Positions 50,328-61,450 of a DNA stretch of 64,000 bases are shown here, piece after piece. The first letter of the stretch is position 1. Each line of letters opens with the position of its first letter. The stretch comes from Mactra quadrangularis (taxonomy: Eukaryota > Mollusca > Bivalvia > Venerida > Mactridae), in the NCBI GenBank assembly GCA_025267735.1, contig CM046303.1:16854403-16918402 (forward strand), given 5' to 3'. A program made the position numbers and the translations under genes. The notes beneath the pieces were generated by a model. The model was given only the letters and a program-made list of their open reading frames with translations. It had not been told where the DNA came from and made no database searches.

Positions 50328-53300
50328 TCAACTTTCTTTTATTTTAACATTTGTATTCAATGTTTTCAATGTTAATATCAGACATCCTAATACTGTTGTA
50401 AGTACTGTACCAACACTAACTATCATGTAATGGTCACTTTGTCCAACAGGTATATCAATACTTATACTTTCTGTCTCCTGAAAACACAAAAAACAACAAA
50501 GTTAATTACCAACAATACTTATTAACAGGATATACCAATCTGATTAAAACCTGATCTAAATTTTTCTGCTCGCCTACTCACTAATTTAGATCTGGCCTTT
50601 TCCAAACGAAGATCACGTTCAGGCGACCTTTTCTCATCATAATATTAATGACGAAATTGTTATGATACGTAACTTGTTTACATTGTTTACGTCACACAAT
50701 TTGAAATGAGCCGTCCAATCGCAGACAGTGAATAATACCGCTGTTAAATTAGTTAGCAAATCTTGGTCTAAAAATAGAAATTAAAAAATAAAAATGCTAT
50801 TAATAGTGTTTCGTCTAGATGAAAGCTACGCATTGATTGGTCGACACAAAGTTCATCTCGACGTGACCTTCCATGGAGACGGTAGAGATCCTGTACGACA
50901 ATGCTGTACAGGATATCTGTTTATGGACATTGTAGGATATACTAGCATACTTTTTATAATTATAAGGTATTCATGAAAAAAATATTTTGAAACTTTATTA
51001 TCATAGTGTTTAAGAAGTTTTAGCCATCATCATATCATCATAAAAGCTATAACATATGCATACTTTGTCAGATATGAGAGGAAACAAATATTCCAAAAGT
51101 TTTGTGATTAACATTACATTAAAAATAAGAAGTCATGTTAATCAACAAGTTATCATCTTTGGTGATGCATGACAAACTAGGGAGCCTGAAAAAATAGTTA
51201 CAAGCTATGGACAAGATATACCACATAGTTTTAACATGGTTGATACAAAGTCTCGGGATTAGTTTTGCCAAACATATACACAGTTGTGGCTTGAAACTAT
51301 TCACACAAAATTTTCAGTAGTTTCTACTTATGAGGCATACTTTTGTGAAGTTTGGTCATGAAATAATGTTTATAGCCATACTCCCCCCTACCACTTATTC
51401 TTTATCATGTAGGGAAGTGATCAGTCACTGACTTAAGTGTGCACTTAGTAACTGGTTAACAGTTAATCCAGAGATTAAGCCTTAATTGTTGGGAACAGTG
51501 AGTGGGTTGACTGACCACCGTAATATGACCTATACAATGTGTTGCTACGGTGTTTAAAACCCCACCCCTAAAAGTCAATACAATACCTACTGATTGATAA
51601 TGAAGTACAGTCCAATCACACAGTAACTTTCTATCACTGTTACATAAATCTTTCTTCATCCTAATTGTCTTTCTGTTATACCCTGACAAAACATGCATGA
51701 ATACAGGTATAAAATGTTCATACAAAAAACACATATATAGATCTGAAAGACATTTGTTTATTTTAGCATAAGATCAATCATTCATTCAACCAAATCCTAA
51801 TTTATTTTTCATCTGCTTCCAGTATCCCACAAACTGGGGGGAACAAGATCTTCAGACATCAGATCTCCATGAAACCCTGTTAAAGGATCATTGTTCTAGA
51901 GGTTGTATACCTTTTAATCAGCCTTTACACACTCTGACCTTGTCTCTCTTGGACGCCCAAGTTTTCCGAAGGATGGGATGCTCAAACTAGTGATAGTGAT
52001 GCACAGTCCTTATAGCATGGTTTACAACAGATTACCATTATTGAAATGATGTCATTAGATTGTACTAATTATTCTTAAGAAATGTGACTCCGGGTGGACG
52101 GAAAATTTGCAACAACTTTCTTATTTATGAATGAAACATGCAATTGCTGGTACTCATTTCAAAATATAAAAAATAATGAATCAGTGAGCCAGTAGATTTA
52201 ACTTAAAGATTAAAATATGAATAATCTAATTATGGATTCAAATATAGAAATACAGGTTATAATATAATTACCATAATGTACCATGCCAAGTTGATTATTG
52301 ACACATCTAATAGAGATCTCTGGGTTATTGAAGGTCACACTATCATATATTTTATCTGATATAGAATGGTATCTAAGATGTACAGGTAACTTGTACCCAG
52401 CATTCCATGTATTATCTTGTAGAGTCATATTAGAGAAGATATATACAGTATGATCTTTAGAATTAAACTCTGCTTCCTCTACATTTACTTCATCTAATAC
52501 TATTGCCTGTAAATAGAGAAAAAGAGCCATGATCAGCATTCAGACCTGCCAACTCTCCCAAATTTTCCGAGATGCTCCATGATTTAAGTCAACTTTTTCA
52601 ACTCCCGCAAATATAATAGAATCCCCTAAATTATGTTTTTTTCCCAAAATTTTTAGGTGAAAGTCGAATTTTCTGTTGATTTCTGTTCATGTTGTGGTTA
52701 TATTTTCCCCATTCAAAATTGATCTATCAAAAACTGGTTAAAACTAGATTGCTTGTAGATTACGCATGTGCAAATGCAAACTGGGTAAACAACAGGGTTT
52801 ATTCTATGACACAGGATACATACTAAAATTTCGAATACCACGCTGCATTAAACAGCAATTGCCTTAAACCACAAGCCCTAAGTCTAGGACAAGTAATAAT
52901 TGACTCAGGCTAGTTATAAGTACTTGTTTCATATAGTTGGGCTAGTTAATAATTGTGTTTCTTGCTATATAACATAATAAATAAGGCTAGTGCTCAACAC
53001 AGACTGTTACCATATTTTGGTTAAAATTCTAAATACAATAATAAAAATCTATTGAATTTGCATGATATTGTCAAAAATGTTGTTATTTTAAATCTGAGGT
53101 ATGAGCTTGAAGTTCAAACCATAGAAAGTTATACATACTCTTGTGCCTAGGATCTGATAGAAAACTATAGTACATAAGTATACATACATCTGAGCCACCA
53201 TGAGGTTTCAATGAGTTTATCTGATATGGGTCAACATAAGCCCCTGATGGTATTGTTTCAGTGAATAAAATAAAACATTCTACATCTTCAACCAACATAA

Positions 53301-53859
53301 GACTGGATTCTGGAAAGGTAACAGTTGTCTGTAAATCTCTGAAAATAAAGACCATTAATTTCAATTTAATAAAAAGATCATAATTAAATGATAATTGATA
53401 GGCCAACAGAAATGTACCCCCCGCAAGTACGCATATAATAAATTACACTTTGGAAGAGTGAATAAATCGTAGGTAAATTTCTTGCTCAAGGAAATTAGTA
53501 GTGCCCCTAGTAGGGTTTCAACCCAGGACCTTCCGATCTCTAAGCACCTGTCCTACCACTGGACTAGCTATAGCTACTGCTCCTACCAATTGTGAACTAT
53601 AAAAATAAGTTGCATCCCACACTTAAGGTTTGAACAATTATTCTATCTGCAATATAGACCAACATACTGCATGCACTGATGATGCATATCATGTGCATGG
53701 GCATCGTCATGGAACATCATCTAGAATATTGAAACTAAAACAAAGTGAAAGTACAATTTACCTGTGAAATCCTGACTTTAAACATTTTCTTTCTAGGACA
53801 GGTAACAAGTCAACGTCACCAATTAAGAGAAGACTCAATAAAATCAGCGACCATTTCAT
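50328..53859 (-). CDS. PIGX: PIG-X, subunit of GPI mannosyltransferase I
   Basis: Five exons: complement(53762..53859), (53188..53338), (52272..52506), (51591..51682), (50328..50477); phases 2, 0, 1, 0 close to 726 nt, 241 aa (human about 258). A signal peptide (MKWSLILLSLLLIGDVDLL) precedes the luminal PIG-X/PBN1 domain. This has GAYVDPYQINSL in exon 2, LPVHLRYH and VTFNNPEISIRC in exon 3, and the Cys/Trp motif LLCDWTVLHYQS in the small exon 4. Exon 5 carries IDIPVG and one C-terminal membrane span (~214-232). PIG-X is an ER protein that stabilises PIG-M, the enzyme adding the first mannose to GPI precursors. The 92-nt exon 4 was found by requiring the phase and the conserved Cys/Trp block. 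It shares a short upstream region with CHMP6. Confidence 0.92.
50536..50934 (+). repeat. Dispersed ~400-bp repeat E, PIGX intron 4 copy
   Basis: Second copy of 20566-20972, same orientation; lies in PIGX intron 4, close to the exon 5 acceptor. The copies differ by scattered substitutions and small indels, so both are old. Confidence 0.8.
51335..51575 (+). repeat. SINE family A in PIGX intron 4
   Basis: Body and tail preserved (AGTTTGGTCATGAAATAATG, CCTACCACTTATTCTTTATC, GACCTATACAATGTGTTGCT). It ends ~16 bp from the donor of PIGX exon 4 and is antisense to that gene. Confidence 0.8.
52866..52995 (+). repeat. Repeat D in PIGX intron 2
   Basis: GACTCAGGCTAGTTATAAGT, CTTGTTTCATATAG, TGGGCTAGTTAATAATTGTG, AAATAAGGCTAGTGCTCA: family D landmarks. 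Confidence 0.6.
53438..53590 (-). repeat. SINE family C, PIGX intron 1
   Basis: Minus-strand tRNA-like head (AGTCCAGTGGTAGGACAGG; B-box-like GGTTGAAACCC) and the start of the body (AGTGCCCCTAGTAGGG reversed, TTTCCTTGAGCAAGAAATTT). 3' end missing. Confidence 0.75.
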
Positions 53860-54181
53860 TATGTTACTCTTTGATCGAATAATCTTAACACATGTTTCAC
53901 GTGCATTACCCACAACTAAGAGCAAGTGATTCCCAAATATTGACCAATCAAATTGCTTTTCATTTGACAGCTCGCGTCTCTAGTTTCATTTTGTAAACTT
54001 CCGGTTGTCAAAAATTAGTAAAATATTATTGAAATTATTATTTTTGACGTGAAGTCGTAATATTTACATGTCCTTATGAGTGAACTATTTAAATGTATCT
54101 TTAGCTGACTGAATAAGCGCAGAATAGGGTAGGCTAATTGGTATTTTATGGGCGTGTTCTGAAAATTTTGGAAAATTAGAA
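53860..54181. promoter_or_regulatory. Divergent PIGX/CHMP6 promoter region
   Basis: Only 322 bp separate the two start codons, which face away from each other. Motifs in it: CACGTG E-box (53898-53903), CCAAT (53944-53948) and an ETS-type ACTTCCGG (53997-54004). There is no TATA box in a sensible place. This is the usual make-up of a bidirectional housekeeping promoter; the role is inferred. Confidence 0.6.
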
Positions 54182-57100
54182 ATGGGTAATTTGTTTGGTA
54201 AAAAGAAGGACGATGGAAAGAAATCTAGAGTAACAGAACAAGATAAAGCTGTTTTAGTGAGTTTTTATTTGTGGTTTTATTATTTTCATCATTAATTTAC
54301 AAGTTTTCTGTCATTACGTATATCGCGAAAACGTGTGACAAATGCTCATTCGTACTTGGCACTTTCGTACTCAGGTTTTTACAATTTTCTCAGGTACGAA
54401 AACTCATGTACAAAGATGTTATTTATTACGAGCTAAATTTAAATAAATATATAATTTTAATTCTAAATTTATAATTTTTAATGTAAATAAAAATTTAACA
54501 TGATTTTAATTGAGATGACATCATTATTTAAGTATTTTTTTCAATAATTTGTAAATAATACATAAGTTTTGTTTTGTTACAGGAACTGAAAAATCAGAGA
54601 GACAGGCTTAAACAACTTCAAAAGAAGATAACAAAACAAATAGAAAAAGAAAGAGAGGCTGCTAGACAATTTCTAAAAGATGGTAAAAAAGAGTAAGTAA
54701 CGCTTCTCAGTTTAGCATGTAAATTATGTAGGCAGTGGCTAGAGTTACGGTACCGTAACTCTAGACCCAGGTTCTAGAGTTACGGAAGTTCCGTAACTGT
54801 AGACAACCCCATCAGGGTTGTCTAGAGTTACGGAAGTCAAATAACATGCGTATGTTTCAACTTTTTAACATCGAAAAACTTGTTTATATTCAATATCACT
54901 CGAAATAAACAAATATTTACCGACGTGACCTATTCAATTGTTATTACACCCGCCATTTTGGATATGACTAATAAACTTACCGGATGTTTAATATACGGCG
55001 ATATGTCGTTGTCGTCTTCAAAGTGTCACATAATAAGATTACTTGAGCGAGAAGTTATAGAGTGTGATTATAATTTGGACTGAATATGTATAATTGTGTA
55101 CGGAATTTAAAAGAAATATTTTTCTTCCGGTAAGTTTATTAGTCATATCCAAAATGGCGGGTGTAATAACAATTGAATAGGTCACGTCGGTAAATATTTG
55201 TTTATTTCGAGAAATAATGAATATAATCAAGTTTTTCGATGTTAAAAAGTTGAAACATACGCATGTTATTTGACTTCCGTAACTCTAGACAGCCCTGACA
55301 GGGTTGTCTACAGTTACGGAAATTCCGTAACTCTAGAACCTGGGTCTAGAGTTACGGTACCGTAACTCTAGCCACTGCCAATTATGTAACTAACTACATG
55401 AATTTTTAAATATTTATTGATTGCCCTTTATCATCTAGACATTTTTGTATTGTCAACAACCATTTATTACTTACGACAAAAGTTGCTCTGATTTCATGTC
55501 ATTTTGTCAGTTGACAATCTTGTTTATGAAGTCCACTGAACATGAACAATGTCACCACCTTAAACAATAAGTCCAAAGCTGAAACCTGGTAAAAATTAAT
55601 TCGGGCAAGTGAAAATACTTATAACAAATTGCCAGGCTAGTTGATAATTTTACACTTTAATATATAACTCAATAAATGAGGCCAGTAATTGAGAAAATTC
55701 AAGGCAGTGACTACATGAATGTAGTTGCTAACTTTAATTTTAAAACTAAAATTTTATGACAATGAATTCTGATCCAAGAAAAAAAATTCATAGTGTTGTC
55801 AATGATAATTTTTAAGTGTTTTTCATTAGGTTAAATAATAGACTTTACCATTCACTTTTTATCAGGAAGGCCAAGTTATTGTTACGTAAAAAGAAATTTG
55901 GGGAAACACAAGTAGAGAAGATGGATGGTCAGTTAGAAAACATTGAAAGAATGGTGTGTATTTATTGAATTAGATAATCATCTGTGAATCTAATTAAATG
56001 ATTGTGAACTGCTTTGAAGCTACACGTTCACAGATTTGGTTAATTTTTTCGGCACAGCTATCTAAGCCAGCTTTTGACCTTTAAGATATTTCTTGTTTCA
56101 TATTTTAAAATTACCTGTCAGTGTCTCTCATTACATGTAATGATGTATGTTAAGATAATAAATTCTAAATATTTTAACATTTATAGATCAAAAATACATG
56201 TAGTATACTTATGGAAGCTCCAGGTTAGCTTCCTTAAATATTTTATGTTGGATATAGAACCGAACATACAAGTACATTTATTCACAAAAACTATACAAAT
56301 TCTAGTGTTTAACAATAATAAAAAAGTTTAAATTATTAACATTTTTGTTGAACTTTCATAAAAAACTCAGATTAATGTCGGCATTTTGCACACAAAATGT
56401 GATAGTAATTGATAAAAAACCAAGAGTTTATTTTCAATCTCAAGATCATGTGACTATATAGTATATACTCTGTGTATTAAAATTATCATTGTTTGTTTTA
56501 TTACAGGTTCATGATTTAGAGTTTGCTCAAATAGAAACTGAAGTATTGAAAGGATTACAATCTGGTAACGAATCATTGAAAAAACTACATCAGGTAAATC
56601 TTTATATTACAGTTGTAATTATTGTTATGATTATGTCACTTTGATAAAAGTAGAAAATTTCATTTTGAATCATCATATGAACAGGCCAGAGTTTTTCTTT
56701 CTTATATTTTACAGGCTCCTTTGCCATTCTGAAATTTCTTTGCATCATAGTTTTCCCAAATTTGGATTTTATCTTGGATTTTTCTTTCACCTATCAATCA
56801 AATTGTTAAAAATAGCTGAAAATGTTCCTTATAATGTAAGACCTTTGACCTCTTTCCTAAATACTTACAACATTTTTAACAGTCAGAGTCATTTGAGGTG
56901 TACATCACCTATACCTTTATCCAGAGAGCTTGGGTGTTTCCTGAGTTATACCTGATTTCTGGTTTTTCAAAGGCATAAGGGCCATTTTTCTAAATCATGT
57001 AAATCCAATGTGATAATTTTTGGTGGAAGCCCCTCTCTATTTCTATCTGCTTCACAGACAACTGTTGTCCTAAACATACACTGTATGTCTAAATTGTCTA

Positions 57101-59607
57101 TAAGTTAATCACTGAGGACAAAATGATTTGAAGTTGCAACCTTAACCTATGCACCATAGAGACTTGTTTTTATCAATGTGTTATAAATGTTTATGTTTAT
57201 GTTTACAGATGTTCTCTGTTGAGACAGTGGAGAAGATAATGGATGAAACTAGAGAGGCTGCAGAATATCAACAGGTAATTTGCTAATTCATTGGTGAACA
57301 GTTTGACACAATAGATCCAATGCTCCATTTTTATTTTTAATAACTTTATGTTACCCAATAAAAATCCATGGTCCAGACTGAGATTTGAATGTATGACCTC
57401 CAGAGTTGTTAGCCAACACTCTATCACTTTGCTTTAAAAGCTAGCTAGCTAACAAGTGCTGTAATATACCTGTAATCTCTCCTACACTTATTGTTGTTGC
57501 AACAGAAATTTTGATCATAGTTAGACCTTCAATGTATACCATAGAATATTATACATGTTTCGTAAGATTTGTTATTATTTCCCTAAACTATCAGTAATCG
57601 AGTGTGTGTTTTCATAAATGAAGGTAAATAATGTCTGACTTTACTTTATTGGGCTTTAAACAAAATGTGTATTATCAGTGAATATGTAATTATATATTTT
57701 TTTTGTTCGTATACGCATAATTATGGCTTACACCATAGTGCACCAAAGTCTCACCTGTTTTCATAATGTAAATTGTCTATTATTTTCTATAGGAAATAGA
57801 TGATTTATTGGCTGGTGGGTTAACACAACAAGATGAAGAAGATGTACTTTCAGAATTAGATGATATCATTAAGGTAAGATTATTGCAATCATAAAGTGAC
57901 CAAGGTCTAAAGTGCAGTTGGTAGATTAAAAATCTAGTATCCTAAAGAGAGTACATGTTTGAATCCAACCCAGATGTTTAAACCCTGCCATGAAAATTTG
58001 ACAGTAATGTAATTTTTCTCCACTAATGTGGTATGGAGAAATTGTCGGCCTTGTGAAAGTAAGGTGCATACTGGTTATTAGCACAGGTCCAGGAAAGATC
58101 AGTTAGGTGGTCTGATCATCATAAAATTACCTTTTACTGTGTTGATACAGCATTAAACCCAGTCAAAAATCATCCCATCTAGGGAGGTTATACCCTTCCA
58201 TAAAAAATTAACAATAATGTCAATTTTCCTCCATTTATAAGGTATATGGAGAAGTTTCCAGTCTTGTGGAAGGGTAGGTTAGCGCTGGTTGTTGACAAGT
58301 GTCCAGAAAACGGCTAGGTTAAGTGGACTGTATGCCATTATATGACCTATACAATCTGTTGCTATGGCATTAAACCAAACAAAATAAACAAATTAATCAA
58401 TTCTGTCTGTAAACACATATCATTTTTATCTTCCTTTTATTTCAGGCCTCATTACCTGCTACAGCAGATGATGGTGAAGTTCCTGAATTACCTGATGTGC
58501 CTGAAGAATTACCTGAAGGTATGAATGATTTTTTACATATAAATATTTTGGAAATATCTACACAGTCTACGATATTAGTGGGTGTCCAGTTGCCCAGGAC
58601 AACTACTATCTAGTTTGGGCAACCAAAAATTTCTTTTGGGCAAGATACAGTGCTTGCTACTTAAATGACATGTTCAGGCAACCTCTGTCATATCCTAATT
58701 TCGTAGACTGTTTATATAATTTCATGTTATTAGTAATGATGAAGAGCATAAGTTATTATGTCATTGACCTGGTAATCTTTGGATAGTAGTGCTGCATTGA
58801 TTCCATACATTAAAAATCAATTGCAACACTTGGAACCCACAATTATATTTTTGTTACTTGTCTTTAAACTTATCTAAAAAGTTACGGGTATACAGATTTA
58901 AGACTTTTAATTACAATGGTAACCTTGTGATAAATAAATCAGTATGAAAATTTATTTGCTTTATTGATCTTGTTCTGAAATAATTGTTAAATATTAAAGT
59001 AATAATTTATTTTTATTAAAATTAGTTAGCTTTAAGCTCAACTGATTTAGTTGCATTTGATGTTAAGTATATTATTATATAAAAACTATATTATCAAATA
59101 AATTAACTTGAAAAAATCAAATCGAAAAAAAAAACTATTCAACTTTCCAGTGAAACGTTGGAGCCCTATTGGATAGCTAAATAAGCCAGCTCTGCATTGG
59201 TTTGAAACTCATTAAAAAATACCTCTTTGTTTCCTTGAGCAAAATGCTTTATTCTACTAGCTCAATACTGGGTGGGGAAATCAAGATTTACATAATGTTT
59301 ATGTTCATGAAACATGTAGGTCCTATAATTATCTCCTTGTATTCTTTGCATGAACTGTTCAGAAACAAATGCCATGAAAGTACTAAGTCTACCTTGAAAG
59401 TCCTTTAATTTTGTTGTGAGAATTTTGAATGAACCCTGATACTGTACCAAAAAAAATTAAAATGGGGTATAATATCATAATTTTATGAAATTGTTGGATG
59501 TACCCCAGTATTAATATCAATGTTACGAAGTATTTTGTTTTGTTATTGTAGGAAAGAGAAGAAAAGAAAAAGAGAGGCAACCAGCTGAGGCTATGTTGGC
59601 ATCTTGA
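54182..59607 (+). CDS. CHMP6: CHMP6 (VPS20), ESCRT-III subunit
   Basis: Eight exons: 54182..54256, 54583..54692, 55866..55953, 56507..56593, 57209..57274, 57793..57873, 58446..58518, 59552..59607. They give 636 nt in frame, 211 aa (human 201). The start MGNLFGKKK carries the N-myristoylation Gly2 and basic patch; SRVTEQDKAVLELKNQRDRL continues the Snf7-family helical core, with LLAGGLTQQDEEDVLSELDD towards the C-terminus. Residues ~180-193 (EVPELPDVPEELPE) are the MIM2 motif that binds the VPS4 MIT domain. CHMP6 links ESCRT-II (VPS25) to CHMP4 polymerisation in multivesicular body formation on endosomes. Intron 2 contains a large palindromic element. Compared with human there are a few extra residues after MGNLFG (KKKDDGKK). 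Confidence 0.95.
54731..55379. mobile_element. Large fold-back element in CHMP6 intron 2
   Basis: Arms 54731-54983 and 55127-55379 are each 253 bp and reverse complements of one another, with about eight mismatches by hand count. The spacer is 143 bp. The element starts GGCAGTGGC and ends GCCACTGCC. It is flanked by a 9-bp direct repeat AATTATGTA (54722-54730 and 55380-55388), a target-site duplication. Each arm also holds smaller palindromes (AGAGTTACGGTACCGTAACT, GTCTAGAGTTACGG). No transposase is encoded. Nine-bp duplications are typical of Mutator-like and some fold-back elements; the class is inferred. Confidence 0.92.
55568..55690 (+). repeat. Repeat D in CHMP6 intron 2
   Basis: TCCAAAGCTGAAACCTGG, GGGCAAGTGAAAATACTTAT, GCCAGGCTAGTTGATAATTT: family D landmarks, ~180 bp after the fold-back element. 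Confidence 0.65.
57912..58170 (+). repeat. SINE family B, CHMP6 intron 6, copy 1
   Basis: A weak tRNA-like head (AGTTGGTAGATTAAAAATCT; B-box-like GTTTGAATCC) leads to the body (GCCATGAAAATTTGACAGTA, GGTATGGAGAAATTGTCGGC) and a CAGCATTAAACCCAG tail. Confidence 0.7.
58178..58400 (+). repeat. SINE family B, CHMP6 intron 6, copy 2 (headless)
   Basis: Starts in the body (GGGAGGTTATACCCTTCCAT), with the TATGGAGAAGTTTCCAGTCT block. It ends ATATGACCTATACAATCTGT, GGCATTAAACC and an A-rich tail. It follows copy 1 directly, same orientation. Confidence 0.8.
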
Positions 59608-60009
59608 TGTATTATACAAGGATGATATTTTACTAGATATAATCATTGATCTGTATTTCTGGATTGGGCATTTCCTGTGGTTGACTCAAGAACAATATTT
59701 TCCTATTTATTTTCATTAGAAAAATGTACTTATGAACGAGATGTTGAAGTGGATATTTTTACAAGATCTTTTAAGTTATGAGACATTCTTATTTCAAGTT
59801 GTTTTATTTCACAGTCATAAGAAATTTTATATGGTAGCAATAAGTACAATCTCAGTAAAAATACTTGTTTGGAATTCAAATTTATGTTTTTTCCTGCTGA
59901 ATGAAGTATTTTTGTACTGGATGCATCCATACAGCAGTTATTTTACATATTATTGCTGAAATGTTTGCAACACAGCATAAATCCTATTGTTTGTGTACAC
60001 TCATTTTTA
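59608..60009 (+). other. CHMP6: Probable CHMP6 3' UTR
   Basis: Follows the CHMP6 stop codon without a close AATAAA. Candidates downstream are 60795-60800 and 62239-62244, so the 3' UTR may be 1.2 kb or longer and may include repeat G. Confidence 0.4.
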
Positions 60010-60480
60010 TTATATGCCCGAAAGAATTTCGGGCATATTATGTTATACCCCTGGCGTCCGTCCGTCCGTCAGTTAGCAATTTGGTTTCCGGAGCATAACT
60101 TAAGTTTCATTTGGCCCACAATATTCAAACTTCATACGATGATTGTCCATATCGGGCAGAAGACCCCTATTGATTTTGGGGTCACAAGGTCAAAGGTCAA
60201 GGTCACTATTACCTTAAAACTGAAGACAGTTTCCGGAGCATAACTTAAGTTCCATATGGTCCACAATATTCAAACTTCATATGATGATTGTCCATATCGG
60301 GTAGAAGACCCTTATTGATTTTGGGGTCACAAGGTCAAAGTCACTATTACCTTAAAACTGAAAACAGTTACCGGAGCATAACTTAAGTTGAAATATTCTC
60401 ATGTCTTACAAATGCTTCATCTTAACTTAAAAAAACAACACTTTTGGGCATATAATGCTCCGCCTAGTGGTGCTCTTGTT
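60010..60480 (+). repeat. Repeat G with hairpin head and 145-bp tandem unit
   Basis: Head TATGCCCGAAAGAATTTCGG closes on itself (GCCCGAAA/TTTCGGGC). It is followed by (GTCC)n: GGCGTCCGTCCGTCCGTC. The unit starting TTCCGGAGCATAACTTAAGT occurs at 60085 and 60230 (145 bp apart) and begins a third time at 60368. The end GGGCATATAATGC returns the head motif. Abundant in bivalve genomes to my knowledge; design suggests a non-autonomous Helitron-like or 'pearl'-type element, unproved. Confidence 0.7.
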
Positions 60481-60810
60481 TCAACTTTGTTCCCCATGGG
60501 TACATCTGGTACAAACTGCTGGAAAACCCATCAACTTGAGCTTCAAATCAAATCTATCCATTTAATCAGTGGATAGAACATTGTTTCTTTAATGACTTAA
60601 TGGCTCTGTACCTAAATTGCCAAGTAGGAACACAACCTTTAGAAACCAAGTTAAAAGTACCATGACTAATGGCAACCTTAATAGCAAGTCAAAAGTTGTG
60701 TGATGTTCAATCAAGTGATATAGTTCATTGAATGTAACATATAATGTGATATTGTACAGAAATATTCTTTGTAGTATATTGATCATGAATGTAAAATAAA
60801 AAAGTTAAAG

Positions 60811-61053
60811 TTTGGTTTAAAGTCTGCTTCCATATACATGTTCAGCCGACTTAACAATCTTGTACAATAACTCCTGATCATTGAAATCACCCTCAGGCAG
60901 GCAATCCCTCACAGTACCCATTTACACCTGGGTGTAATGGAACAATTGTAGGTTAATTTCTTGCTCAAGGAAATTTGCAGTGCCCCAAGTGGGGATCGAA
61001 CCCGGAACATCTCGATTCCTAAGCGTGTGTCCTACCACTGGGCCACTGCTCCT
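60811..61053 (-). repeat. SINE family C, full copy
   Basis: On the minus strand, a clear tRNA-like head (AGTGGCCCAGTGGTAGGACA; B box GGTTCGATCCC) is followed by a conserved middle (AATTTCCTTGAGCAAGAAAT, TTACACCCAGGTGTAAATGG). The end is GCTGAACATG...GGAAGCAGACTTT. This middle block resembles the conserved central domain of SINEs reported across molluscs; family name not certain. Confidence 0.85.
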
Positions 61054-61117
61054 ACTATCACCTACTAAATCTTTGGGTAATTTAGTTATAATACTACCAT
61101 GGAAGAGTGGTAATTGG

Positions 61118-61187
61118 GGGTTTAGTGCAAAACGGTTGTAACTCTGTCTTTTCTTATATTTAGGTAAGACCGTTTTGCGCTAAACCC
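61118..61187. repeat. Hairpin with 19-bp arms
   Basis: GGGTTTAGTGCAAAACGGT (61118-61136) and its reverse complement (61169-61187) with one T/C difference, loop of 32 bases. No gene nearby explains it. Confidence 0.6.
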
Positions 61188-61450
61188 ACGTAATGCTTCA
61201 TTCTATATTTAGAATATATTAAAGTGCTATTTATTTCATCTCCTAATTGTGTAAAAATCAGAATTCTTTCATGCTTTACGGTGAAACGTCGCGTTATTCG
61301 ATGAAAATAATGAAAATATAAATTTATATTTTCATCGTTCATGACGTCATATTAGAAGATAAATGACTTCATATTGGAGTAGAAATGACTAAACGTTATT
61401 ATTTGTGTAAAATACGTCAAATAAAACACAAAGCAAAGCATGAAAGAAAC

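Noticed and set aside
51166..51215. A further PIGX exon after the TTTTTTCAG acceptor near 51188
   Set aside because: No in-frame donor follows and the residues do not match PIG-X; the 51591-51682 exon satisfies phase and the conserved Cys/Trp block.
51456..51734. 92-codon minus-strand frame as a gene
   Set aside because: It fuses PIGX exon 4 with antisense SINE sequence across the exon 4 donor.
54880..55230. Two frames giving almost the same peptide on opposite strands
   Set aside because: They are the same arm of the palindrome read twice; identity comes from the inverted repeat, not from coding constraint.
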